Shown here in pieces: positions 48,614-58,280 of a DNA stretch of 64,000 bases (positions are counted from its first letter, which is position 1; each line of letters opens with the position of its first letter). Source of the DNA: Russula earlei (taxonomy: Eukaryota > Basidiomycota > Agaricomycetes > Russulales > Russulaceae); contig JAGFNK010000022.1 in assembly GCA_025769875.1 (NCBI GenBank), positions 1 to 64,000 of the forward strand, in the 5' to 3' direction. The notes below the pieces were generated by a model, which saw only the letters and a list, made by a program, of their open reading frames with translations, was not told the origin of the DNA and did no database searches. A program made the position numbers and the translations under genes.

Positions 48614-49629
48614 TCACCACACTCGGCCGGTAGTGAAAAATCTACCCGTTCCACTACAGAAAGACTGCCAACCACTGGGCCTCATCTCAGGCAGTTCCTC
48701 CTCACCTTCCCAGTTGATCCGCACACCTGTGTGCTTCCCGCCGATCGAAAGTTCGTCCACGCCCAATGGTCCTCCTCTCTCCTTCGAGTCGTCGTCCTTG
48801 TCGTCCCCGTGGCCCCGACGCCACTTTCCATTCGGCGGTCGCTCGCCAACGAAGTACACTCGGATACCCTGGACGTCCGAAATAAGCGCAGTACAATTCT
48901 CGAGCGCCCGAGATAACGCGATCCGTTCGTGAGTGGTCCGGATGGTGATTGGCCCGCGGAAGCAAGAGGGAAGCGAGATAGAGACGTCCCCGTAGCTAGC
49001 CCGCAGCTCTATGTCGAGAGATGGACGACCGCGGGTGCTTCCGTCGACGCAGTTGAGGTCGTGCTGGAGTTATCGTTTCCTCAAATTTCCAAAAACAAGG
49101 GGTGACACTGGAATCGAAAGTAACGGACCAGTTTTGCGTGGACAAAGCCGTAATCGCTGCACAACTCCACGGAGACTCGCTTCGACTTCACGCTTCTGTC
49201 ATAGTTCATCCATATTTCAGTGGTGATGGGTCCACTCGTCGTGTGGAGAGTGAGGTTCTTGTGGACAGTGAGGTCCTTACGGTCTTTGGCCTCTGCGTCC
49301 GTAACGATGCCAGGGCTCGGGGGTGGTGGCCGCAGGGCTAGGTCGAGAATGTACTGGCCCTCAAGTGGGATGCACTTGGATACCTTGAGGTAGTTCGTGG
49401 GTGGGATGCGGCGACTGTTTTTCCCGGAGGATAGGGAACCTGGGTCCTGCATGTTCAAGACAGATGTGAGTAAACGTTGGCATTGGCTCGTTTGCGAAAC
49501 CAAGCCTCAAATTGCTGAAGACAAGACGTCACGACGCACGCCGATGCAAGTCTCCGTTTCTGACTGGGTCCTCGTATCCAGCATATCCGGATAGGCTGTG
49601 GTATTTGGTTCGTTACTCGAAGTGAACAT
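48614..49629 (-). CDS. DUF7330-like protein, paralogue 4
   Basis: Model: complement of 49629-49540, 49446-49129, 49063-48614; 285 aa. Exon 1 starts MFTSSNEPNTTAYPDMLD. Exon 2: IPPTNYLKVSK, GQYILDLALRPPPPS and LTLHTTSGPITTEIWMNYDR. Exon 3: RPSLDIELRASYGDVSISLP, SCFRGPITIRTTHERIALSR, RVYFVGERPP, a charged Asp/Lys loop and GVRINWEGEEELPEMRP. It is closest to paralogue 1 in the core (GPITI, VYFVGERP) but ends like paralogue 2 with a short Phe/Thr/Gly tail. It lies about 500 bp from MsrB, divergently. Confidence 0.8.
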
Positions 49630-50131
49630 GATAGAATGGCGATACAATGGCGTGTAGGGAGCAAGGGGCACCCAAATGCCGCAGCCAGGTAATGTGGCGG
49701 CCAAATAATGCGGAAGGGCGCCTACTGAAAGCAGCTGGGTGGGAACTGCTCTCTTGAGAGGTTTATTAGGATCAAATCAAATCCGGAATCCGGGGACACG
49801 CCGTGTTGCGCTGTTCGCGCTCCTCCGCAAGCGCCCCTGGTGGCGGCCCGAAACGGCCACCTTGTTCACATGCATGTCGGAAATGGAGGCCATTATATAT
49901 TTTTTTTTAATATATAATTCCGACAACGTGGTGGCTGTCGTCTTTGATTCGCAGATCGCAGCAGGTTGATCGCAGCCGCAGCAGGGCCTTTACGCTCATC
50001 GTCCCGTTCATCACATGACATTGATGTCATCACTAAGCTCCCTAGCACGTCTGTCATTCCGGTATATTTACCTTTCTCGTCCCACATTCATCTTTCCACC
50101 AACTCTCCCGAAAGTAACCACCGTTCGAAGG

Positions 50132-50743
50132 ATGTCTGACACCAACAAGCTCAAGTCTGACGAGGAATGGCGGGCGATCCTGAGCCCAGAACAGGTGTGA
50201 ACGTCCCGTACACCACTCGGTTCCGCCTTACGCGTGCGCGCAGTTCAGGGTGCTCCGCTCGAAGGGCACGGAGCAAGCTGGGACGGGGGAGTACGAGCAT
50301 CACAAGGCGGCCGGGATCTATTCCTGCGCCGCTTGCCACACGCCGCTCTACAAGAGCAGCACCAAGTTCGACAGCGGCTGCGGCTGGCCCGCCTTCTTCG
50401 ACGGTGACCGATTTCCCCTTCCCCCGCCGCGTCCGCGTCCGCGGCTGTTTTGCAGATTGCTGAATTTCCGTGCCAGCCATCCCCGGCACCGTATCCCGCC
50501 ACGTGGATCGTTCTTTGGGCAGGGAACGCACCGAGATCACCTGCACCGCATGCGGGGGTCACCTCGGGCATGTGTTCAAGGGCGAGGGTTACAGGACGCC
50601 GAGTGAGGACGCTTCGCGTCTTGCTGGCGATTGGAGAGAGCACTGACATTGACCCGTGATTTTGTGCAGCCGATGAGCGCCACTGCGTGAACTCGATCTC
50701 CATCAGTTTCGCAGCCGATGACAAGGAACGCGGAGAGATCTGA
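50132..50743 (+). CDS. MSRB: Peptide methionine-R-sulfoxide reductase B
   Basis: Model: join(50132..50194, 50244..50403, 50477..50602, 50670..50743), 140 aa. It reduces the R epimer of methionine sulfoxide in proteins, using thioredoxin. The domain is complete: [80 protein letters not shown] and [13 protein letters not shown]. Two CxxC pairs (CAAC, CTAC) form the zinc site, and the Cys in RHCVNS is the catalytic residue. No mitochondrial presequence is obvious, so it is likely cytosolic. Intro sizes 49-73 nt. The N-terminus [13 protein letters not shown] resembles exon 1 of DUF7330 paralogue 1. Confidence 0.95.
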
Positions 50744-51382
50744 CACGAGGCGCGGCCTAGCTTTCTGGGTCGCATCCTGAGGAGCACTGGTTTGTGGAGT
50801 TAGGGTGCACGCAATGTTGTGTTAAGTGTTGCCTTCATGTTCTGTTCCGTTTGTCAATGGGGTCGTAATTCGAACTCAATGTATATCTGCATGCATGTGA
50901 TCTGACACCAGCAAATGTGCATGGTTACCAGAGCTTATTGAAGCAACTTCGACCCTCGAAATTCGAAACACCGATCGCACTCTTACTAGGCAGGGTAAAT
51001 CACAGCCTTGTGAAACTTGTGAACATACAAGGAATTCCAAGGTGTCCGCATGTTATGAAGGATGATAACTCAGTCTTGTGCTTAAAGGTAATGGAATGTG
51101 GATTTCTTGTCTTTTACCGTAACCAGTTGGTTATGGTGTCTTGTACACCGCAAGTAGAACACATTCCATGAACGACATGAGAAGAGATCGCTAATCCCTC
51201 GAGCATTCCTGCCAGTCAACTGGTCCACAATCGAGACCTGCACATGATTTCACCGCAAAACCGGGCCGCTATGCCGAGCTGCAAAAGAAAGACCCCCATT
51301 TCTGTTTTGCTGATCGAGGGAGGGGGCTTTCGCCAGCCCAGCCCACCTCATCCATCAAAGAAAAGAAAACCCGCGCCTCCCC
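50744..51382. other. Intergenic, no gene recognised
   Basis: Separates MsrB from the Tim44 pseudogene. Expected N-terminal Tim44 sequence (presequence and coiled-coil) is not found here. An 84-codon + frame at 50917-51171 has no motif. Confidence 0.5.
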
Positions 51383-52530
51383 GCCGCTGCGGAAGGGCTC
51401 AAAGAGCGCGGCATCAAGGTCGGCGACGCGGTTTCCGAAGCGCTGAAGACGATGGCGAACTCGCTCGCGCGGCACGCGTCTCCTTCATACCGTTCGTTCA
51501 CAGCTCCATATCGTTTCACGGGTTTCATTGCTCTTCCCGTCCGTTCCACGGTGTAGATATCCAGGCAGGGCACCCGCGGCCGTCTCCTCGACGATCGCGT
51601 CGACGACCGAGCCCATCCCCGGTTCGAGGAGAAGGAGGCGCGGAGAGCACGGCGGCAGATGCGGCTCGCCAAGGCGGGCAAAGCGGGTCGCATCAAGACG
51701 CGCGTCGTTGCCGACCCAGAGCACGCAATCTCTGACTCCATATCGAAACGTCCCCGCCTGCCCTCTGAGCAGATACGTTTGCGCAGAGCGGGCGGAGCCC
51801 TCGTCTTGCACGCCTCCTCCCCGCGGCAATTGCGCTGGCAGCAGCTCAGGGAGACGAACTCGATCCTGCGCAGGGTCGCGACGCTGCAGGAGGCGTACCA
51901 GGAGTCGGAGAACCCGGTCGTCTTGTCGCTCCGCTCCGTCACGTCCACCGTCGCGTCCTGGTTCGACGAGAACGAGACGGCACGCGTGCTGCGGAGCATG
52001 AAGCTGCTCGACCCGAGCTTGCCTATATGGAGTCTGTCTTTCGAGCGCGAGCCGCGCGAGTACATCGTGCCCGAGGTTGTGGACACCTATCTGAGCGCGG
52101 ACAACGAGGCGCTCAACTGTTGGTGCTCCGATGCGGTCCGTGACCTCCCCCCCCCCCCTTTGAACTTGCTACTCGTACAAGCTCTAACATAAAGGCGGCG
52201 GCGTCGCGCTCAACAACGTGCTCTGGGCGACAATGGAGCAAAGCCCGTGGCAGGGGCTCGTGCCGGACTCCCAGGTGCTCGATATCCGGCAGGTGGACGT
52301 GAGCACGGGCTGCTTCCCGGAGGACTGCACGCCCGTGTATGCGATCACGTTCACGACGCAAGAGGTGCTCCTTTTCCGCGACCGCAAGACGCGCGACGTC
52401 GTCATCGGCGCCGAGGACCGCGTCGAGCAGTGCAATTATGCGGCCGTGGTGACGCGTGTGGAGGAGGAGCTCGAGAACGAACTCACCGGAGGCTGAAAGA
52501 TCATCGAGGTCGGTCCTCCCTTCAGGCGAG
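51383..52530 (+). pseudogene. Tim44 (mitochondrial import motor scaffold), truncated and broken
   Basis: Readable Tim44 pieces in order: AAEGLKERGIKVGDAVSEAL (51383 on), FEEKEARRARRQMRLAKAGK (51627-51690), GGALVLHASSPRQLRWQQLR, LQEAYQESENPVVLSLRSVT, SWFDENETARVLRSMKLLDP and EYIVPEVVDTYLSADNEAL, then VLWATMEQSPWQGLVPDSQV, LDIRQVDVSTGCFPEDCTPV and EDRVEQCNYAAVVTRVEEEL. Tim44 anchors mtHsp70 to the TIM23 channel. Missing: presequence and the N-terminal coiled coil. Lesions: the join across the intron at about 52137-52197 is out of frame by one, and after ELTGG the codon expected to be Trp is TGA (52494-52496), with family-like KIIEVG following. A 66-nt in-frame segment at 51721-51786 looks like a GC-AG intron. 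A functional copy must lie elsewhere. Confidence 0.8.
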
Positions 52531-53064
52531 GATGGGACTGATCTAATGACGACATCCGATCCGGATGGCACGTCGGCCGGGTCGTGCATATCAATCGCGC
52601 TCCCTGCTCCCTTATTTCACCTGGCTACTATCACCATGACCGTTGGTTGGCCCCAAAACACAATATCCGTCCTCGCATCGCACCTGTTTTGTTGCAAGCC
52701 CGTACAGCACATCCTTACCACTCATCACACCGCCATCATCGCCACCACCACCACCACTCTGGACATACGTATACGCATATTTTGATCAGTTGCTATTATC
52801 GCCCTACTAGACTTGCGTATATACTACGTTTCATCGCGACCTGGCGCCTGCATACATTTGACACCTGCGTGCGCGTCGAGTAGGCTATCCTCCACCTGTG
52901 TGAGTCAAAAAAAGAGAAAGCAATCGAGAAAGCAATCGAAAGGAATGACAAGCATAGGTCCGCGCAGAGAGAGATGGAGAAGAAAGGGGTATCCGAGAAC
53001 TCGTGATAGATCGTGTACAGTGCAGGTTTGGATTGGGGTAGGAGCTCATGTTGCATGAGCGGAC
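52531..53064. other. Intergenic, no gene recognised
   Basis: Contains an ACC/CAC-rich simple run near 52745 and AAG/GAAAG repeats near 52910-52940. Short frames only. Confidence 0.5.
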
Positions 53065-54077
53065 TTAAGATGTTTTAAGTTTTTCGCGACGTTCCTCGAT
53101 GTCTTGCCGCGTCATTCGGGTGCCGAGGATGACATCCCAGTGGACGAACCAGGGCTGAGAGAAATTGGACTTGATGCCGATGACCTGGTGGTGTATGTCG
53201 TGGTAATCGGCCGTGTTGCCGCTGATCAGCTGGAAAGGATCGAACGGGAGGCGGTACCCGCAGTGGTCGTCGACGGTCTTGCAGGTTGAGAGGACGAAGA
53301 AGAGCATCGCCTGACGCACGGAGAGATGCGCAAAGGTTTCAGAGAGCACGGCACCCAGCGAGTCGAGTAAGAAGCCCTCGATCGGGTGATTGTAGAGGGC
53401 GCCGTACGCGTAGGGCACATAGAGCCGGTGGTGGACCGAGTGAAGGTGCTTGTAGAGGAACCGGTTGAGGTGCATCGCGCGATGGAGGAAGTATTGCCAT
53501 GTGTCGAGAACGATCCTATCATTCGTTGGTGAGGGCATGGGGTTGAGCTTCCGCTAGCGGTGAAAGCGGCAGGAATTTCAACTTACATGGAGACGAGCAG
53601 CTGCGCGGCGGGGATGAGCCACCAGTAGAGGGTGTAGGCGAGCGTCGCAGCAGCGTCGTCGAAGGCGCTAGGGCTAAGGGAAGAGGAGGTGATGGTGTGG
53701 GCGATGGTGCGTATCGCTGTGGCGTGGTCGACCTCTTGAGGATGTTCGGAGACCCAGAGAATGCCGAGGACGGTCTGGAGGGCCTGCTGAAAGAGGACGG
53801 CGCGGAGGACTTGGAGACGTGTGGCACGGTTGCGGGATGCAACCTCGCTCGATTCGTGTATGCGATGGCGGGCAAGCCATGGCGAGGTGGAGCTGTCGAG
53901 GATGTGGAAGAAGCCTGAGGTGAGCCAGTAGGCGGGGAGGGGGGCTAGGGCGGCTAGGAGCGGGTCTGAGAGGAATGGGATGAGGGAGGGGCTTGGGGAG
54001 TAGTAGAGTGGGTGAGCGTGGAAGATGAAACGGTCCGGAGGGAGAATGGTTGTGAGGTTGTAGCTGGAGGAGGACAT
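53065..54077 (-). CDS. SUR2: Sphingoid-base C4-hydroxylase, copy A
   Basis: Model: complement of 54077-53587 and 53515-53065 with one 71-nt intron; 313 aa. An ER-membrane di-iron enzyme of the fatty-acid hydroxylase superfamily that turns dihydrosphingosine into phytosphingosine. Starts MSSSSYNLTTILPPDRF; hydrophobic segments LAALAPLPAYWLTSGFFHI, VLFQQALQTVLGILWV and LYWWLIPAAQLLVSMIVLDT precede the His boxes HRAMH, HSVHHR and DIHHQ. YVPYAYGALYNHPIEGFLLD, STCKTVDDHCGYRLPFDPF and GIKSNFSQPWFVHWDVILGT match yeast Sur2 closely. Copy B at 60-61 kb is a paralogue with the intron at the same place. It shares a 63-bp divergent promoter with the UCH gene. Confidence 0.93.
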
Positions 54078-54114
54078 GGTGGGGTGTGTCAACAACAGTG
54101 GAGAGCACATGACG

Positions 54115-54122
54115 TGACGTCA
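54115..54122. promoter_or_regulatory. CRE/ATF palindrome in the SUR2-UCH divergent promoter
   Basis: TGACGTCA, overlapping a further GACGTG, lies between the two start codons (54077 - and 54141 +), which are only 63 bp apart. This is the full palindromic site of ATF/CREB-type bZIP factors; binding is inferred. Confidence 0.55.
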
Positions 54123-54140
54123 ACTTGCTCTTCTACCACC

Positions 54141-55230
54141 ATGACCCGTTGGATCCCTCTCGAAAGCAATCCAGATGTACGTACATCTCATCCTTCCGTC
54201 GTTCATGAACAGATACCCGTGTCGTCTAGCTGTTCAACAAGGTCATAGTTTTCTGTATCCTTCATCCATCATGCTCAAATCGCCATTCAGTGGGCACACA
54301 ATGCCGGTCTACTCCCTTCTGATGCTCAATTCCAAGATATATATGGCCTAGACGACGATGTACGCATTCATGACCTCTACCGTCCTCAAGTCGCTTACTG
54401 TGTCGTCAGCTTCTCAATCTCGTCCCCAAGCCCGTCAAAGCTGTCATCTTGCTTTTCCCCATCCGCGGTAAACTCGAACAACTCAGGCAGCAAGAGGAAG
54501 CCAAAATAAAAGAAAGTGGCCAAGTGCCCCTCGATACCACAGTGTTCTGGATCAAGCAGACTGTCTGTCTTGCCGGTTTATTCCTGCTCCAGTCCCAGGT
54601 TGAGTGATTGATCAGATCAGTAACGCCTGTGGGACGATTGGCCTGCTACATGCCTTGTTAAATGTGGATTTGTTCATTTGTCTATTCCGTGGTGTCTGAT
54701 CAGTTTGTTCCAGGCGAAAGTCGTGTACGAGCCCGGGAGCCCACTCACAAAGTTCCTCGACGCCTGTTTAGGCAAGCCACGCCGGGCCACTCCATGTCAG
54801 ACACACTCGTTCTCACGCCTTTGCAGACAAGACGCCTTTGGAGCGGGCCAAGTTTCTTGAGTCCACGGACATCTTTGCAAAAATCCATGCTGCCGTCGCG
54901 GCGAGCGGACAGACTGCTGTACCGGATAACTTGGACACGGATCTACACTTTACGTGTTTTGTTCAAGCCCCCTCGCGCTCGGCGGAGGTCGCGACAGGCG
55001 AGCTTCGACTCATTGAACTCGATGGCGGCCGCGCAGGACCCGTCGATCGCGGCAAGTCAACGGACCTGCTAAAGGTACGTGCTACCCGGCCAACGCCATC
55101 CTCATTCTGAGAGGTGCTGATGTACTACCGTCGACAGGACGTAGCAACATACGTGAAAGAGCAGATCGTTCCCAAAGCCCCGAGCGTGGAATTAAGTATG
55201 ATTGCACTCGCTGGTGGATTTTCTGACTAG
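54141..55230 (+). CDS. Ubiquitin C-terminal hydrolase, UCH-L3/Yuh1 type
   Basis: Model: join(54141..54176, 54230..54241, 54291..54359, 54410..54562, 54616..54663, 54714..54771, 54827..55074, 55138..55230), 238 aa, exact frame. Cleaves small adducts and precursors from the C-terminus of ubiquitin or Nedd8. Peptidase C12 signatures: MTRWIPLESNPD, NKWAHNAGL, VPKPVKAVILLFPIRGKLE, TVFWIKQTISNACGTIGLLH (Cys is the nucleophile), TPLERAKFLE, TDLHFTCFVQ (catalytic His) and IELDGGRAGP (catalytic Asp). Exon 2 is only 12 nt (LFNK). Intron 6 (54772-54826) begins GCAAGC and ends GCAG, a GC-AG intron required for DACLDKTPLERAK. ELDGG has Gly where many members have Arg. Start shared with a short promoter facing SUR2 copy A. 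Confidence 0.93.
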
Positions 55231-55477
55231 AAAGTTCAGTTAGTGGGGGGTTGGATTCCATGTGTTCGCCGTAAAAAGATGAACGGGGCTGGCTGCGAGA
55301 ATCGAGAGGGGGACCGGATCCCAACCCGAGCCAGTGACTTCCATACGAATCGAAGCATAGCATTCAACCCTGAATGATACACCACCACTTACCTCTGTAA
55401 CATGATGCAAAACGTTGACTGACGACCCATAGCGGTTTCATTGCCCGCGCAACGAGCACAGTAACTCTTCAGCTTCT

Positions 55478-55800
55478 TCAAGCTCCGGCCAATCCTTCCA
55501 CGAGCACTTTGACGTTCCAGGATCGGGCACCCTCTCCTGCTTTAGCAATCTCGCCTCGATGCGAGCACTTACTTCTTCCGACGCGGGCCTCAATGTCCCG
55601 CGTCCCCTCAGACACCTCGGACGCTTTCACGATGAATCGCAACTCCCACAGATTCATCGAGAATCTGCCCGTGAACGCCGCGAGCGGATCGCCGAGCGTG
55701 CGAGGTGGCGCGCGCGCAGATGTATGCGTAGAACTGCTCGATGATGGGCCGTCACGTATCGAGGGACGAGAACAAAGCGCCGTCAACGTCAAATCACATC
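55478..55800 (-). pseudogene. Dihydroxyacetone kinase relic, C-terminal end
   Basis: On -, the frame contains THTSARAPPRTLGDPLAAFT, EGTRDIEARVGRSKC and SWNVKVLVEGLAGA, matching the last ~85 residues of the DAK gene at 19.0-19.3 kb (RTLVDPLAAF, EATRDVEAHVGRS, GVKVFLEALARA). It is diverged and lacks upstream DAK sequence on this strand. The missing preceding part is found on the opposite strand at 56.1-56.8 kb. Confidence 0.85.
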
Positions 55801-56119
55801 AGGTCATCACTTGCTATCGCTGGGTCGGGAACATTCTTGGACAAGGCAGGTAAAGAGTACGACTCAACAGACTAAACACTTTTCGTGAGCGAGCTCCGCG
55901 TGGTTGGATCACTAGCGTATGATATGGAAAATGCGAAAGGGAAAATTGAGAGACGGTTCGGGTCAGCTACCCAAAACAAGGGTCTTGAAATGGTGTATGT
56001 CTGAGGGGGTCATTTCCCGCCAGTTCAACACGACGCTGGCACATCGATTGTCGAATGGCCCACATGCTAACGCGCGCGGTAGCGCGCTTCCAACCAAGGC
56101 GCGTCGTTTGTGGTGGACA

Positions 56120-56830
56120 CACTCATTTTCACGCTCTCCGGACATTGCTCGCCTTCCGGACCTTCAAAATTTCGCCTTATTGATGCGCCTACCCCTGCCC
56201 CTTGTTGGAAGTGGACATCTGACGGCCCTCCATCTACGCTACTAGTACTCCCGCCACCGCCCATTCTCACATCCGAATACGCCGCGAATCACTGGCAGGC
56301 ACCGAAAGTGCACGCGCAGGACGTGCAAGATCTCACGCATGTGGTGGAGGGGGTGTGCAACGCGCTGGACTAGGCCGAGACGGAGAGGGAGATCGCGCAA
56401 ATGGATGCCGTCGCTGGTGACGGTCGATTGTGGCCTGACGATGCACACTGGCGGAGAATGCGATCCCACGGAATGCTGGCATCTGCTCACTTGGGCGGTC
56501 CGTATAGGCATCCAGGTGTGCTCGCACGTCCCGCTCAGGCTCAATCGGCAAGATATCATCGGTGTCCGCCCTCATACGTTGCCGTGTCTGACTGATCTGG
56601 CTGCCGAGAAGAGAAGATGGGCGGCACCAGTGGCGCTCCGTATTCGTGAGTCGGTCCCGTCCGTCCGTCCACCTTACGCCGTGGCCGCCGTCATGGTCTG
56701 ATTTTATGGATTGGAAACAACCAGCGTCTATCTTTTCCGCTCTCCTCCAGGCGCTAGCTACCTCGGGCACTGGGGTTGCCTCGGCGCATGACCGGTCCCG
56801 TGCGGTTTCTGCAGCACGCGAGGACGGTCC
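56120..56830 (+). pseudogene. Dihydroxyacetone kinase relic, linker and DAK2 start
   Basis: On + the text reads RLIDAPTPAPCWKWTSDGPP, VHAQDVQDLTHVVEGVCNAL, a stop (TAG, 56371-56373), then MDAVAGDG and a shifted region. A ...MGGTSGA piece near 56616-56640 and an IFSALLQALATSGTGVASAH segment near 56728-56790 follow. These match 18.45-19.06 kb of the full DAK gene in order. Stops and shifts are numerous, so it is not functional. It breaks off exactly where the inverted piece at 55.5-55.8 kb would continue. Confidence 0.85.
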
Positions 56831-58039
56831 CACTGCTCAGCGCTCATCGGTCACTGATCAATGACTCCCGACCTTCGTTCGATCTTCGAAGAGAACCGCG
56901 AAGAGGCTGGCTAGAGCAACGATTTGAATTTGAACTTGCCTCGCGCCGTGTCGAATTTCAAAACGTTACCTGGCTTGGCGCCAATCCACCGGGTTACAGG
57001 CGACTTTGTTATATTGCGCGCTCCTGGGCTCTCTTGATGTGTCGTTCGTCGCATCTTTCAGTTGTACTATATTGCCCCACGCAGAAGGTTTAGACGACGG
57101 GTGTCCCCTCCCACTTACACAAACATCTCCCATCGAAGTGTACGCGACCGACCGCAGGCCCTTCAAGTGTACAGCCCGCATCTTTACCTGTCTAATGCAC
57201 CCTCCCGCACGCCGTATGGGCGTTGCACCACCACTCTACCCTGGCGCTAACAACGGTAGGGAGAAGATCAAGTACTCCACTAACGCCCACGTCGAATTGC
57301 ACGCACCCGCGCGCACCCTCAAGCTGTTGCTCTTGTTCGCTTTCTCGTCGCTCCAGTCGCCACCGTCGCCACCACTTTGGAAACCGTTGATAAACGCAAC
57401 ATTCTTTAGTACTATCTGGCCCTTGAATGCTCGTAGACGCGTAACGCTAGAATCTATCCACAACTACCCAGCGGTGCCCGTTTATGATGGGCACGTGCGC
57501 CGAGTGAGCTGCGCATCGCCGATGCAGGTGCGAAGGTCCACCCGTGAGTTTGAGAAAGAGGAGAGGGAAACCGGATCGGATGAGCAAGGGGGTCGGTGTT
57601 CTTTCCGGACTCGCAGGGCACAACAGCGTTGGTCCGAAGTTCATTCCGTTTCTTTCCTTGAATTCATTTTACACTTGTGGGGGAGGCATACGACATGACG
57701 CACAGGAAGCAGGTACTGAACTGAAACGGGATGCAGGAACACAAAGCCCAGAGAGGTGAGTGGGAAAAGGAAGATCTGAGACGAGACGAAAGGAACGACC
57801 GCCGGGAGTTTCGGTAGTCGCGAGTGTTCTGATGCGTTGACTCTTCTCGTCTCATTGCGCAGCCCGTGCACAAGAAAGGAAGAGAGAGAGAGAAAAGGGG
57901 GGGAAGGCAATTCGGGATGGCGCGGCGGCGCACAGAGTGTATCTAGGAAGACAGCGATGGATATACAAATAGGATTCGAATCGGCGGGGCGGGGAAAGCA
58001 CCTCCGTGTCAATGATGAACTAGAGAAATATCTTGAATC
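56831..58039. other. Gene-poor spacer with unsupported open frames
   Basis: A 230-codon + frame (57006-57698) has no domain or intron pattern and is overlapped by - frames of similar size. I do not call it a gene. Purine-rich text near 57880-57905. Confidence 0.4.
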
Positions 58040-58260
58040 GGGTTTGCGCGGGCGTCCCTCGACATCACGCCGCGTCATACGGGTGTCCGTGGATGACATG
58101 ACATCCCAGCGGGACGAACCGGAGTTCGGAGAACTTGGGCTTTGACGCCCATGATCCTGGGCGGTGGGCGGTGTATGCCGTCGGTGGCGTGTTGCCGCAG
58201 TGAGCACTTTGAATGAAGGAGGCGGCACTCGCCGTGATCGCCGTCAGTCTGCCAGATAGC
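58040..58260 (-). pseudogene. Sphingoid-base C4-hydroxylase relic, C-terminal fragment
   Basis: Inverse-strand frames give GNTPPTAYTAHRPGSWASKP, KFSELRFVPLGCHVIHGHPY. Allowing for frame changes, these follow the end of SUR2 (GNTADYHDIHH, GIK-NFSQPWFVHWDVILGTR). On + the text ACATCCCAG-GGACGAACC matches the same segments of copies A (53130-53150) and B (60159-60179). A third, mostly deleted copy. Confidence 0.7.
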
Positions 58261-58263
58261 AAA

Positions 58264-58280
58264 GGGGGGGGGGGGGGGAG
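58264..58280. repeat. Poly-G run
   Basis: About 15 G followed by AGAGAAAAGG. Simple sequence, error-prone in assembly. Confidence 0.9.

Noticed and set aside
56120..56830. A second functional dihydroxyacetone kinase
   Set aside because: Internal stop, frame changes, missing DAK1 domain and inverted C-terminus.
57006..57698. 230-codon open frame on +
   Set aside because: No motif, no shared frame with neighbours, overlapped by comparable - frames; lies in a rearranged relic region.
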